From contig NZ_CP120863.1 in assembly GCF_026191725.2 (NCBI RefSeq), positions 4,382,001 through 4,446,000 on the forward strand: 64,000 bases of DNA, read 5' to 3'. Below the pieces are notes generated by a model. It saw only the letters and a program-made list of their open reading frames with translations. It was not told the origin of the DNA and made no database searches. The position numbers were made by a program, and so were the translations under genes. Origin of the DNA: Roseibium porphyridii. Lineage in GTDB: Bacteria; Pseudomonadota; Alphaproteobacteria; Rhizobiales; Stappiaceae. Each line of letters starts with the position of its first letter. Position 1 is the stretch's first letter. Of this stretch, positions 9,251 to 18,480 are shown piece after piece.

Positions 9251-10210
9251 GTGGCCGAAATCAACATTCCGAACGAATACCCAGTTGAACTCAAGGCTCC
9301 CGATCTTTCGCCATACAAGTCCGGAAATTCAGGTATCCCCTACATCTGGCGGTTTGACAGCGGCAAGGCTGGGGCAAATGTCATGATCAGCGCGATTGTT
9401 CATGGCAACGAGCCTTGCGGAGCGATTGCGCTCGACTGGTTACTGAAAAGAGACGTGAGGCCGGCGGCTGGCAGCCTGACCTTGGCCTTCATGAACATTG
9501 CTGCCTATGAGGCCTTCAACCCGGCAGACCCGAATGCAACAAGGTGGATTGACGAGGACTTCAACCGGGTCTGGGATGTCGCGGTACTTGAAGGAGACCG
9601 AGAAAGTGTCGAATTGCGCAGAGCGCGGGAGGTTCGACCGGCGCTGACTGACATCGATTACCTCCTCGACATTCACAGTATGCAGCATCTTGCACCCCCG
9701 TTGATGATGTCGGGTCGCCAGAAACGCGCAAAGACACTCGCAAGGAGCGTTGGCGTGCCGGAACGGGTCGTTGGTGATGCAGGCCATGCCGAAGGTCGTC
9801 GCATGCGTGACTATGGAGCTTTCGACGATCCTGATGCGGGAAATACAGCGCTTTTGATCGAATGCGGTCAGCATTGGCAGGCTTCGGCAGAGGATCTTGC
9901 AAAGGAGGCTGCTATCCGTTTTCTGGTCGCCACACGGACACTTGGCAAGGAGACATTAGCGGGATTTTCCAAACCGAGTGTCGCGCAATCCGCATTCACC
10001 GTTGTTGAGGCAATCACCATTCAAAACGAAGAATTCGTCTTTTCAAAACCGTTTTCAGGGGGAGAAGTTATCGCGCAGAAAGGAACATTGATCGGATATG
10101 ATGGGACAACTCCCGTTCGAACGCCTGAAGACGATCTCATGCTCGTGATGCCTTCCAAGCGCCTCTGGCGCGGACAGACGGCGGTAAGATTGGCAAGGCG
10201 TGATACCTGA
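9251..10210 (+). CDS. AstE/AspA-like zinc-dependent deacylase
   Basis: A member of the succinylglutamate desuccinylase/aspartoacylase family (M14-like). The start is set at GTG 9251 because AAAGGAG lies nine bases upstream; an ATG at 9230 is the alternative. From this start the protein has 319 residues. Predicted zinc ligands are His51 and Glu54 in HGNE and His142 in LLDIHSMQ; Arg106 in DEDFNRVW matches the substrate-binding arginine. The family removes acyl groups from N-acyl amino acids. It is followed after 29 bp by an M20 peptidase, with which it probably forms an operon. Confidence 0.88.
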   Translation: MAEINIPNEYPVELKAPDLSPYKSGNSGIPYIWRFDSGKAGANVMISAIVHGNEPCGAIALDWLLKRDVRPAAGSLTLAFMNIAAYEAFNPADPNATRWIDEDFNRVWDVAVLEGDRESVELRRAREVRPALTDIDYLLDIHSMQHLAPPLMMSGRQKRAKTLARSVGVPERVVGDAGHAEGRRMRDYGAFDDPDAGNTALLIECGQHWQASAEDLAKEAAIRFLVATRTLGKETLAGFSKPSVAQSAFTVVEAITIQNEEFVFSKPFSGGEVIAQKGTLIGYDGTTPVRTPEDDLMLVMPSKRLWRGQTAVRLARRDT

Positions 10211-10239
10211 CAAGATTTTTTAACTGAGGGAGGTCGCAA

Positions 10240-11643
10240 ATGGCGACGCGCGAGGCGGCGATCAAGGCTGTATCCAACTATTTCGACACAGGTGAATTTC
10301 AGGCCGAACTGGCCGAAAGGGTGGCGGTGCGAACATCGAGCAGGGAACTCGAGCACCAAAAGGAGCTGACACGATATTTGGATGACCTGATGCGGGCCCG
10401 CTTTGAGGCGATGGGATTTTCGGTCGAGATTTATCCCAATGAAATGCTTGAGCGCGCGCCGTTTTTGGTGGCAAAACGCATTGAGGACCCTGCCCTGCCC
10501 ACACTGTTTTGCTACGGACATGGTGACACAGTGCCCGGAGAAGACGGATGCTGGAGCGAAGGGCGTGACCCCTGGGCCCTGACGGTCGCCCAAACGCCAT
10601 CCGGTGAACGGTGGTTCGGTCGTGGAACAGCGGACAACAAGTCCCAACATGCCATCAACATGGAAGCCCTGCGCCACGTTCTCCAAACACGTGGCAAACT
10701 TGGATACAACGTCACCTTTCTGATCGAGACGGCGGAGGAAATGGGGTCTCCGGGCCTTGGAGAGTTCTGCCGAGAAAACCGCGACCTGCTGGCAGCCGAT
10801 CTGCTGATCGCCTCCGATGGCCCTCGTTTTTCAACGGACGGACCGGATATCAAGCTCGGCACCCGGGGCAGTCTGAACCTTCGCTTCAGACTGGAGTTTC
10901 GCGACGGCGGACACCACTCCGGCAATTGGGGTGGTTTGCTTGCCAATCCCGCAATCGTGCTCATGCATGCTCTCACCACTCTTGTGAGCCGAACAGGTGA
11001 AATCCTTCATCCCGGTTTGAAGCCGGATGAAATCAAGCCATCAGTCCGCGCTGCCTTGGCCAATGTGACAGTTACTTCCGGACCCGACGATCCTGAAATC
11101 GATCCCTGGTGGGGTGAATCCGGGCTGAGCGGGGCGGAAAAGGTGTTCGGTTGGAACACCTTTGAGGTGTTGTCCTTCATCACCGGCGATCCTGTGAAAA
11201 CTCAGAATGCCGTGCCACCCTTCGCGGAAGCCATCTGTCAGATACGCTTCGTGGTCGATACAGATCCCGATACTTTCCTTCCACTGATCCGCGAACATCT
11301 TAAAGCGCAAGGATTTGACGGGATCACCGTTGAACCGGCCCGCATGTCGATGCTGCGCGCATCTCGACTGGATCCTGAGCACCCGGCAGTGGCTTGGGCC
11401 GTCACTTCAATTGAACAGACAACAGAAAAACCGGTTACGGTCATCCCAAACGCGGGCGGCTCACTGCCGAACGATATTTTCCTCAACATCATTGGCATGC
11501 CCACGATCTGGGTTCCGCACAGCTACACAGGCTGCTCCCAACATGCCCCCGATGAGCATGTGCTGCCGCATTTGATGAAAGAAGGTCTGCAGATGATGAC
11601 AGGGCTGTTTTGGGATCTCGGCGACGGATTTCCCGAAGGCTGA
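10240..11643 (+). CDS. M20 family metallopeptidase
   Basis: A 467-residue cytosolic M20 peptidase of the ArgE/DapE/CPG2 type, preceded by GAGGGAGG. Metal ligands are visible as His94 and Asp96 in CYGHGDTVPG, the aspartate of GRGTADNKSQH, the glutamates of ETAEEMGSPGL and a late histidine near VPHSYTGCSQHAPDEH. A lid/dimerisation domain contains DGGHHSGNWGG. It is the last gene of the left-hand amide-hydrolase block. A peptide or N-acyl amino acid substrate is likely but cannot be specified. Confidence 0.92.
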   Translation: MATREAAIKAVSNYFDTGEFQAELAERVAVRTSSRELEHQKELTRYLDDLMRARFEAMGFSVEIYPNEMLERAPFLVAKRIEDPALPTLFCYGHGDTVPGEDGCWSEGRDPWALTVAQTPSGERWFGRGTADNKSQHAINMEALRHVLQTRGKLGYNVTFLIETAEEMGSPGLGEFCRENRDLLAADLLIASDGPRFSTDGPDIKLGTRGSLNLRFRLEFRDGGHHSGNWGGLLANPAIVLMHALTTLVSRTGEILHPGLKPDEIKPSVRAALANVTVTSGPDDPEIDPWWGESGLSGAEKVFGWNTFEVLSFITGDPVKTQNAVPPFAEAICQIRFVVDTDPDTFLPLIREHLKAQGFDGITVEPARMSMLRASRLDPEHPAVAWAVTSIEQTTEKPVTVIPNAGGSLPNDIFLNIIGMPTIWVPHSYTGCSQHAPDEHVLPHLMKEGLQMMTGLFWDLGDGFPEG

Positions 11644-11699
11644 GGCCACACATAAAGGGATCCTTCAGCGCGCACACTTCAAGACTTGGATCTCGAAAA

Positions 11700-11720
11700 T
11701 GAGGGCAATTTAGGCCCTCA
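11700..11720 (+). terminator. Weak terminator-like hairpin after M20 peptidase gene
   Basis: Perfect 7-bp arms TGAGGGC/GCCCTCA with a 7-base loop lie 57 bp after the stop codon. No uridine run follows, so it may be only a weak or Rho-assisted stop. Confidence 0.4.
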
Positions 11721-11800
11721 CTTTCGCGCGCCGAATCGCCACCCCCAAAAATTGCAACAGCGAATTGATACACCTCAATGCCGATGTGCTCAATTTTTTT

Positions 11801-11812
11801 GTAACTAGTTAC
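11801..11812. promoter_or_regulatory. 12-bp perfect palindrome upstream of molybdopterin oxidoreductase
   Basis: GTAACTAGTTAC follows a T-run in the promoter-proximal gap. It may be an operator; no regulator gene is adjacent. Confidence 0.3.
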
Positions 11813-11947
11813 ATCGCATGACTTCTGTGCGAGGTGCCTCCAAGGTTTTCTGATGAAAATTGAACACGTTACCTCAGCTCCGGATTGAGTTCCGGGCGCA
11901 ATTTCGTGTCTCTGCCTTGCGGCGCAAATTCCTAAATCAACAGGACG

Positions 11948-14599
11948 ATGATGATGTCTGTAACTCTATCGCGTCGAAACTTCTTGAAATCGACTTGCTC
12001 AACTCTTCTGGTGAGTATGTTTCCTATCTCGGCGCATGCTGCGGCGAACCGCGGCGTGACATTCGTTCCCCATGCCGGTCAGGCCGGCGCATTTTGGGGC
12101 ATGATCAAGGATGGCCAACTGATCAAGGCGATCCCACGGACAGAATTTGATCCACGCCCAACCAAAATGATCAGCGAAGGGGTCGTCAGCCGAACCTATC
12201 ACCAGACACGTGTCAAATATCCACATGTCCGCCGGTCTTATCTTGAAGGCTATGAAAGTGGAGATGTGCGGCCGGATTTGCGTGCGCGTGAAGAGTTCGT
12301 GCGTGTGGACTGGGACACTGCACTTGATTTGGTGGCGCGTGCGATCCTCGACACAATCGATGAACACGGCAACGAGGGTCTCTTTTCAACTTCCTACGGC
12401 GGCTGGTCTCATGGCGGCGTTCTGACACCCAATGTCTTGCAGGGTCGCTTCTTCAATCTGATCGGCGGTGCGGCTGTTACCGTTGGCGACTATTCAGGCG
12501 GTGCGGGACAAATCATCATGCCGCACGTTCTGGGCGACATGGAAGTTTATTCGCGCCAGACCTCCTGGTGGCAAATGTTGCAGCATTGCGAGACCTTCGT
12601 GATGATTGGCACCGACATGCATAAAAACGGCCGTGCAGAAGGCCGTACGACCGATCACTCCATGTATCCAAGATGGGAACAGATCAAGGAGGCCGGTGTC
12701 GACTTCATCTCGATCAACCCGCAGCGCACAACCACTGATGAATGGCTGGATGCCGAATGGATCAAGATCGTTCCGAACACGGATACGGCGCTTTTCCTCG
12801 CCATGAGCTACCACGTCTTTGACAACGGAAGCTACGATCAAGCTTTCCTCGACACATATACGGTCGGTGCAGACAAGTTCATTGACTACCTGACCGGCGA
12901 GACAGACGGCCTTCCCAAAACACCGGAATGGGCCGCCGCGATCACTGGCATCGATGCCGATCAGATCCGCGCCCTCGCCGATCGGTGTGCCACTACCAGA
13001 ACCCAGTTCGCCGGGTCCTGGGCCATCCAGCGCGCACAACACGGTGAAATGCCGTATTGGGCGATAACCGCCTTTGCGGCAATGACCGGCCAGATCGGCC
13101 TGCCGGGTGGTGGCGTAGGGTTCAGTTGGCACTGGGGCCAGGGCGGCGCCCTGTTCGCCCAAGCGCGTGTTCCGGGCGGCCTGCCTCAGGGGCGCAACCG
13201 CGTCATCGGCATTTGCCCTGCGTCACGGCTGAACGAGATGTTGCTCAATCCGGGCAAGGAGTTCACCCGAAATGGCAGCACATTCAAGTTCCCGGATGTT
13301 CATCTCATCTACAATTCCGGCAACAATTTCGCGTCTCACCAGCAAGACACCAATGAATTGCTGCGGGCAATGGAGAAAGTAAAAACGGTTGTCTGTCAGG
13401 ACCCTTGGTGGACTGCGGCCGCCCGGTTCTCCGATATCGTCCTTCCGGCAACATCGCATGTTGAACGGGATGAAATCAGCTCCGGTGGCACTTATTCCAA
13501 GGACAAGGTCTATGCCATGCGCAAGCTCATAGATCCTGTCGGGGAATCTCTGGACGATTTTGAGATCTTCCGGCGCCTGGCGGAAAAATTCGGCGTGGAG
13601 GGCCCCTTCACCAACAACATGGAACGCATGGATATCATTCAGGAGTCCTATGAAAAGTCCACAGCGGCGGATCACATGGATTTCGAGGAATTCTGGACCA
13701 CCGGGGTCGCCCGTGTCCCTCAGCCACAGGAAGAATTCGAGTGGGTTCGCCATGGCAAGTTCCGCGAAGACCCGGATGCCAACCCGCTCAGAACACCTTC
13801 CGGAAAGGTTGAAATCTACAGCGAGACAATCGCAAAGATGAATATTCCCGATTGCCCGCCGATGCCGATGTGGCTGGAGCCGGACGAGTACTTGGGTAAC
13901 AGTGAACCCGACGATATTCACGTCGTCAGTCCACACCCCTTTAACCGGATTCACTCGCAATTCGCACAATCCGATCTGAGGCATGAATTGAATGTCCAGG
14001 ATCGGGAATTCCTGCTGATCAATTCGGAAGATGCAGCCGAGCGTGGCATCGAGGATGGTGACCTCGTTGAGCTTCACAACGAGCGTGGTGCGTTGATTGC
14101 CGGTGCCCGTGTTTCCGACAACATCATGCGTGGTGTCGCGTCGCTCTATGAAGGAGCCTGGCTGTCCTTCGACAGCAAGGGGCGCTGCAATTCCGGCGCG
14201 ATCAACATTCTCACGTCCAGCAGGGCCTCAAGCGGCTTGAGTCAGGCAACAACGGCCAACACATGTATCGCCAAGATGCGCAAGGCTACAGACGTTGATG
14301 GTCCAAACCAGGCTTATGAGCCTCCCAAGACCACGATTGACGTGGTCTCTCTGGATACATCGGGCTTCGGGCTGGAACGTGCGGACAATCTTCAGGAAAC
14401 CTTCACCGCGAATATGGAGCCAGGTGAAAAGCTCTTTTACGAGTATTGCACCTTGTGCCACGTGCCGCAGGATCCGGCGTCACACACCAAAAATCAGTGG
14501 CGAGGCATAACTGAAAGCATGTTCGTGAATGCCGGCGTCACCGAAGAGGAAGGAGCGCTCATTCTTGAGTTCCTCGATCAGTACGCAAAACCCGACTGA
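11948..14599 (+). CDS. Tat-exported molybdopterin S/N-oxide reductase with C-terminal haem c domain
   Basis: An 883-residue member of the DMSO/TMAO/biotin-sulfoxide reductase family. The start is one of three adjacent ATGs behind AGGA. A twin-arginine signal (SRRNFLK, residues 8-14) followed by a hydrophobic stretch predicts periplasmic export with the bis-MGD cofactor loaded. Ser183 in GDYSGGAGQ aligns with the serine that ligates molybdenum in DorA/TorA. The molybdopterin-dinucleotide-binding domain runs to about residue 800. An unusual tail of about 60 residues has one haem-c site CTLCH (834-838). No TorC-type quinol dehydrogenase or TorD chaperone lies beside it, so it may take electrons from a soluble cytochrome. 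The substrate is uncertain. Confidence 0.9.
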   Translation: MMMSVTLSRRNFLKSTCSTLLVSMFPISAHAAANRGVTFVPHAGQAGAFWGMIKDGQLIKAIPRTEFDPRPTKMISEGVVSRTYHQTRVKYPHVRRSYLEGYESGDVRPDLRAREEFVRVDWDTALDLVARAILDTIDEHGNEGLFSTSYGGWSHGGVLTPNVLQGRFFNLIGGAAVTVGDYSGGAGQIIMPHVLGDMEVYSRQTSWWQMLQHCETFVMIGTDMHKNGRAEGRTTDHSMYPRWEQIKEAGVDFISINPQRTTTDEWLDAEWIKIVPNTDTALFLAMSYHVFDNGSYDQAFLDTYTVGADKFIDYLTGETDGLPKTPEWAAAITGIDADQIRALADRCATTRTQFAGSWAIQRAQHGEMPYWAITAFAAMTGQIGLPGGGVGFSWHWGQGGALFAQARVPGGLPQGRNRVIGICPASRLNEMLLNPGKEFTRNGSTFKFPDVHLIYNSGNNFASHQQDTNELLRAMEKVKTVVCQDPWWTAAARFSDIVLPATSHVERDEISSGGTYSKDKVYAMRKLIDPVGESLDDFEIFRRLAEKFGVEGPFTNNMERMDIIQESYEKSTAADHMDFEEFWTTGVARVPQPQEEFEWVRHGKFREDPDANPLRTPSGKVEIYSETIAKMNIPDCPPMPMWLEPDEYLGNSEPDDIHVVSPHPFNRIHSQFAQSDLRHELNVQDREFLLINSEDAAERGIEDGDLVELHNERGALIAGARVSDNIMRGVASLYEGAWLSFDSKGRCNSGAINILTSSRASSGLSQATTANTCIAKMRKATDVDGPNQAYEPPKTTIDVVSLDTSGFGLERADNLQETFTANMEPGEKLFYEYCTLCHVPQDPASHTKNQWRGITESMFVNAGVTEEEGALILEFLDQYAKPD

Positions 14600-14619
14600 T
14601 CTGATTGCGTCAAAACAGA

Positions 14620-14645
14620 GAGGGCGAGGCCAAAATCTCGCCCTC
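14620..14645 (+). terminator. Hairpin between convergent reductase and sitD genes
   Basis: Perfect 9-bp arms GAGGGCGAG (14620-14628) and CTCGCCCTC (14637-14645) lie 20 bp after the reductase stop, with GTTACCGTTTT after. It may work in both directions, since sitD converges from the other side. Confidence 0.7.
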
Positions 14646-14716
14646 GTTACCGTTTTCCGCTTCACCCACACGAGCGTTTCCTCAAACCCGGGTAAACCAG
14701 GTCAGGAAAAGGTCAA

Positions 14717-15577
14717 TCACTCCGCCGCAACAGGAACTTCCATGCGCTTCTGCGACATCTTCCGGGTCAGCAGTATGCGGCGAATGAAGGCAAGCACGAA
14801 CAGCGCTGTCAGGATCAGGATAATTGTCGGAGCCGGAGCGCTATCAAGGAAGAAGCTCGCATAGGTGCCGGCGAGCATGGATGCCATGCACACACCAACG
14901 GCAACCCAGAGCATGGTACCGAATGTTCGCACCAGCAAGAAAGCGATTGCGCCCGGCGCAATCAACAGGCCGATGGCAAGGATCAAACCGGCAGCGGATA
15001 ATGTTGCGACAATCGTGAGAGACAAGGCTGCCAGCAATCCGTAGTGCAAGAGGTTTACAGGCAATCCGGAGGCCTGTGCCTGGGCTGCATCGAAGCTGTG
15101 CAGCACCAGGTCCTTCCACTTCAATATGAGCGCTGCGCCGACGAGAACAGCAATGATACCGGCTGTCAGAAGATCCTCCCGCCCGACCCCCAGCATATTG
15201 CCGAAAAGGATATGGTCGAGATGGGCATTGGTTTCTACCGAAACATAGAGCACGATCCCGAGGCCGAACATTCCGGAAAACACGACACCCATGACGGTGT
15301 CCTGCTTTACCCGGCTGTTGCCTGCCAGGTATCCGGTCGCAAGAGCGCAGATCATTCCAGCTGCAAAAGCACCGATCAGAAGCGGAAGTCCGACAATATA
15401 GGCAACCACAATGCCTGGCAGGATCGCGTGACTGACCGCATCTCCCATCAAGGCCCAACCCTTCATGACCAGAAAACAGGACAGGAGCGCTGTGGGAACG
15501 GAAACAATCACGCAGATCAGAAATGCGTTCTGCATGAACGGGAACCGAAATGGCAGAAGAAGTGTCTCCAGGTCCAT
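14717..15577 (-). CDS. sitD: Manganese/iron ABC transporter permease SitD
   Basis: A 286-residue inner-membrane permease of the ABC-3 family (SitCD/MntCD/ZnuB), with about eight hydrophobic segments. It has the family stretch SCFLVMKGWALMGDAVSHAILPGIVVAY near the N-terminus and the coupling-region LPVNLLHYGLLAALSLTI. Its start overlaps the sitC stop by one base (TGATG), so translation is probably coupled. It should form the membrane channel with SitC. It is the last gene of the operon. Confidence 0.92.
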   Translation of the reverse strand: MDLETLLLPFRFPFMQNAFLICVIVSVPTALLSCFLVMKGWALMGDAVSHAILPGIVVAYIVGLPLLIGAFAAGMICALATGYLAGNSRVKQDTVMGVVFSGMFGLGIVLYVSVETNAHLDHILFGNMLGVGREDLLTAGIIAVLVGAALILKWKDLVLHSFDAAQAQASGLPVNLLHYGLLAALSLTIVATLSAAGLILAIGLLIAPGAIAFLLVRTFGTMLWVAVGVCMASMLAGTYASFFLDSAPAPTIILILTALFVLAFIRRILLTRKMSQKRMEVPVAAE

Positions 15578-16509
15578 CAGACAACTCCCTCCACATTCTT
15601 GGAACGGTGCAGGCTATTCCCTGCATCATCCAGAGTTTCCAAGTCTTCGGGTGGTCCCTTCAACAATGCTTGAGCGGCCTTGCGTTTTGCCGCCAGCAAT
15701 CCGTGCTTGGGAGCGAACACGAACGCGGCCAGGAAAATCAGCGTTTGCAACGTGACGATAATGCCGCCCGTCGCGCCATCCAGAAAGTAGCTGACATAAG
15801 CGCCGACAAAACTTGTCGACGCTCCGATGACGACTGACAGTGCGATCAATCGCGGAAAGCGGTCGCAGAGCAGGTAGGCGGTGGCACCTGGTGTCACAAC
15901 CATGGCAATGACGAGAAAAGCCCCCACGGTTTGCATGGCGGCGACAACGGATGCCGACAACAGCACAAAGAAAACCGCCTTCAGTACGCCAGGTCGAAGA
16001 CCGATGGTCCGGGCGTGGTTCTCATCGAAGAAGGTCACCATCAGATCCTTCCATTTCGTCAGCAGGATAGCCAATGAAACGAAGCCGATGATCGCCAGCT
16101 GCAACGTGTCTTCCGGCGTGATGGCGAGGATGTTGCCCATTGTGATGGTCTGGATGGAGACGGAAGTCGGATAGATCGAGACGACAAACAGACCCAGCCC
16201 GAAGAAGGACGTGAATATCAATCCAATAATGACATCGACTTTCAGTCCCGACCGTTCGGACAGGAACAGCATGGCACTTGCCGCAAGACCACCGGCCAGA
16301 AACGCACCGAGCGCGAATGGCAAACCCAGAATATAGGCACCTGCGACACCCGGCACGACGGAGTGCGCAAGAGCATCCCCGATGAGCGACCAGCCTTTCA
16401 GCATCAAGTAGGCGGACAGAAACGCACAGACACCGCCAACCAGTGCGGAAACCCACATGGCATTCGTCATGTAGTTGTAGCTGAATGGCTCCAGGAGCAC
16501 TTCCATCAT
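15577..16509 (-). CDS. sitC: Manganese/iron ABC transporter permease SitC
   Basis: A 310-residue ABC-3 family permease with the stretch [31 protein letters not shown] and multiple membrane helices. It is a paralogue of the adjacent SitD, and the two are the usual pair in Sit-type transporters; Znu systems have a single permease. The C-terminal 30 residues are hydrophilic and extend past the last helix. It overlaps sitB by ATGA. Confidence 0.92.
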   Translation of the reverse strand: MMEVLLEPFSYNYMTNAMWVSALVGGVCAFLSAYLMLKGWSLIGDALAHSVVPGVAGAYILGLPFALGAFLAGGLAASAMLFLSERSGLKVDVIIGLIFTSFFGLGLFVVSIYPTSVSIQTITMGNILAITPEDTLQLAIIGFVSLAILLTKWKDLMVTFFDENHARTIGLRPGVLKAVFFVLLSASVVAAMQTVGAFLVIAMVVTPGATAYLLCDRFPRLIALSVVIGASTSFVGAYVSYFLDGATGGIIVTLQTLIFLAAFVFAPKHGLLAAKRKAAQALLKGPPEDLETLDDAGNSLHRSKNVEGVV

Positions 16510-17408
16510 CCAGACGCCTCTTCTCGGCCGGTTTGCTCCGGTGCCTTCTTGGTCGTCTGCACCTGATCGCCGTATTGAACGAAAGGCCGTTCGTCGTCTG
16601 TCAGGATGGTCACTTTGCGTTGATCGCCATCGGTGTGAAGCGTCTCGTCGGAAATCGTGAAATGACGCAGCACTCCGCCGAAGGCGAGTTCCAGATTGTC
16701 ACGGGTGAACGTGGTGTCAGTCGGTCCATAGGCCAGTACAGTGCCCTTAACCAAAACCGTCCTGTCACAAAACTCCGGAACTGAACCCAGATTGTGAGTG
16801 GAAACGAGCATGACCCTGCCCTCATCGCGCAGTTCCTTCAAAAGCGCGATGATTTGCTCCTCGGTCTTGACGTCGACGCCGGTGAAAGGCTCGTCGAGAA
16901 GGATCACCTGACCGTCCTGCGCCAGCGCTCTGGCAAGAAACACCCTCTTGCGCTGTCCTCCAGACAGTTCGCCAATCTGGCGATGACGGAATTCCTGCAT
17001 GTTGACCCGTTGCAGCGCCAGGTCGACGGCGTCACGGTCTGCCTGTTTCGGTCGCCTCAGGAAGCCCATGTGACCATAGCGCCCCATCATCACGACATCT
17101 TCAACAAGTACCGGAAACGACCAGTCGACTTCCTCAGATTGCGGCACATAAGCCACCTGGTTCCGGCGCAAGGCATCCTGCACCGGTTGACCGAGAATCC
17201 GGATCCGTCCCTTTGCAGCCGGCACGAATCCCATAATGGCCTTGAACAGAGTGGACTTGCCCGCCCCATTCACGCCGACGAGAGCCGTTACGGTGCCACA
17301 CGGTATTTCAAAGCTGGCATTCCAAAGCGCGGTATGTCCGTTGCGATAGGTCACCGTGACGTCTTCGGCGGTTATGCCATCACCGGCTGCCTGAGCGGTC
17401 ATGTCCAT
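16506..17408 (-). CDS. sitB: Manganese/iron ABC transporter ATPase SitB
   Basis: A 300-residue ATPase. The start at 17408 is chosen because AAGGA lies seven bases upstream; a GTG at 17438 is also open. Walker [17 protein letters not shown], the signature [15 protein letters not shown], Walker [11 protein letters not shown] and the H-loop STHNLG are all present. The C-terminal 50 residues are charged and variable. The duplicated permeases and the binding-protein type point to manganese or iron import more than zinc. Confidence 0.92.
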   Translation of the reverse strand: MDMTAQAAGDGITAEDVTVTYRNGHTALWNASFEIPCGTVTALVGVNGAGKSTLFKAIMGFVPAAKGRIRILGQPVQDALRRNQVAYVPQSEEVDWSFPVLVEDVVMMGRYGHMGFLRRPKQADRDAVDLALQRVNMQEFRHRQIGELSGGQRKRVFLARALAQDGQVILLDEPFTGVDVKTEEQIIALLKELRDEGRVMLVSTHNLGSVPEFCDRTVLVKGTVLAYGPTDTTFTRDNLELAFGGVLRHFTISDETLHTDGDQRKVTILTDDERPFVQYGDQVQTTKKAPEQTGREEASG

Positions 17409-17472
17409 GTCCGGGTCCTTGAGGATTTGAAGCATCACGAAAAGCCATTAAAGAACACTATTGAAACGATCA

Positions 17473-17501
17473 CAATTGCGGCCAACTCTTGACCGCAATT
17501 G
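17473..17501 (-). terminator. Intercistronic hairpin between sitA and sitB
   Basis: Perfect 9-bp arms CAATTGCGG (17473-17481) and CCGCAATTG (17493-17501) with an 11-base loop lie 25 bp after the sitA stop and before sitB. It probably reduces read-through or protects the sitA message, giving excess binding protein. Confidence 0.6.
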
Positions 17502-17526
17502 CAGTTTTTACGCAGCAGGCCAGGTC

Positions 17527-18441
17527 TCAGTTTGCCGCCGACTTCAATCCGTCCGCGACTGTCCCGGCAGTTACCTTGAGAAGGTCAAGGTATGTCGGTA
17601 CCGGTCCACCGGCCTCACTGAGAGAGTCCACATAAAGAACACCTCCGTAGGCAGCACCGGTTTCCCGGGCAACCTGTTCCGCAGGTGCGGTGCTGACTGT
17701 GCTTTCACAGAAAACAACCGGAATTTCGTTTTCGCGCACGCCATCGATGACTGCACGTACCTGCTGCGGAGTTCCCACCTGATCAGCGTTCATCGGCCAA
17801 AGATAAAGCTCCTTCATGCCGAAATCGCGGGCAAGGTAGCTGAAAGCGCCTTCGCAGGTTACGAGCCAGCGTTGTTCTTCCGGTATTTCCGCAACAGCAT
17901 CGCGAAGCGGCTCAATCGTCGCACGCAACTGCTCTTTATATGTGTCGGCGTTTTTCTGATAAACGGCGGCATTGTCAGGATCCTGGGCGGAGAACGCATC
18001 GACGATGTTGTCGATATAGATCAATGCGTTGTCGAGACCCATCCATGCATGGGGGTTTGGCTTGCCCTCATATGAGCCCGAGCGGATCGAAATCGGGTCG
18101 ATGCCATCTGTCAGGGTTGCTGATGGAATATCTCCCAGATTGCCCAGAAACTGCTCGAACCAGAGTTCGAGGTTCATGCCATTCCACAGGATCAGGTCAG
18201 CGTCAGAAGCCCGGACGATATCCTGTGGCGTCGGCTGATATCCATGGATCTCCGCGCCCGGCTTGGTGATGGAAACCACTTCAGCCGTGTCTCCAGCAAC
18301 ATTTTGCGCAATGTCTGCAAGAACCGTAAAGGTTGTCACGACCTTCATCTTGTCGTCAGCCCAGGCAGCTGCAGATGAAAATGAGGCCAGCGCCGTTGCC
18401 AGCAAGGCAGCTGTCATTGAAAAGCGTTTGTTACCAGTCAT
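17527..18441 (-). CDS. sitA: Periplasmic Mn/Fe-binding protein SitA (cluster A-I)
   Basis: A 304-residue metal-binding protein with a Sec signal peptide (residues 1-28, cleavage near AWA/DDK). The predicted ligands follow the SitA/PsaA/MntC pattern: His66 in EIHGYQPT, His131 in NPHAWMG, Glu197 in TCEGAFSY and Asp272 in YVDSLS. The acidic-His-rich loop of ZnuA is absent, which favours Mn(II) or Fe(II). The gene is first in the operon and has a striking pair of inverted operator-like elements 40-90 bp upstream. Confidence 0.93.
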   Translation of the reverse strand: MTGNKRFSMTAALLATALASFSSAAAWADDKMKVVTTFTVLADIAQNVAGDTAEVVSITKPGAEIHGYQPTPQDIVRASDADLILWNGMNLELWFEQFLGNLGDIPSATLTDGIDPISIRSGSYEGKPNPHAWMGLDNALIYIDNIVDAFSAQDPDNAAVYQKNADTYKEQLRATIEPLRDAVAEIPEEQRWLVTCEGAFSYLARDFGMKELYLWPMNADQVGTPQQVRAVIDGVRENEIPVVFCESTVSTAPAEQVARETGAAYGGVLYVDSLSEAGGPVPTYLDLLKVTAGTVADGLKSAAN

Positions 18442-18480
18442 TCAAAACTCCCAAACAGAAAAGTATCTTCTTGCAAGTGA

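Larger units (their letters stand above)
11644..11947. other. Intergenic region with a hairpin and a short palindrome
   Basis: No gene is supported here. TGAGGGC (11700-11706) pairs with GCCCTCA (11714-11720), a modest hairpin after the M20 gene without a T-run. A perfect 12-bp palindrome GTAACTAGTTAC lies at 11801-11812, about 135 bp before the oxidoreductase gene. Confidence 0.5.

Noticed and set aside
12494..14077. Minus-strand open frames opposite the molybdopterin reductase
   Set aside because: They are antisense to a protein with an intact cofactor site and haem motif, and show no ribosome sites or recognisable domains.
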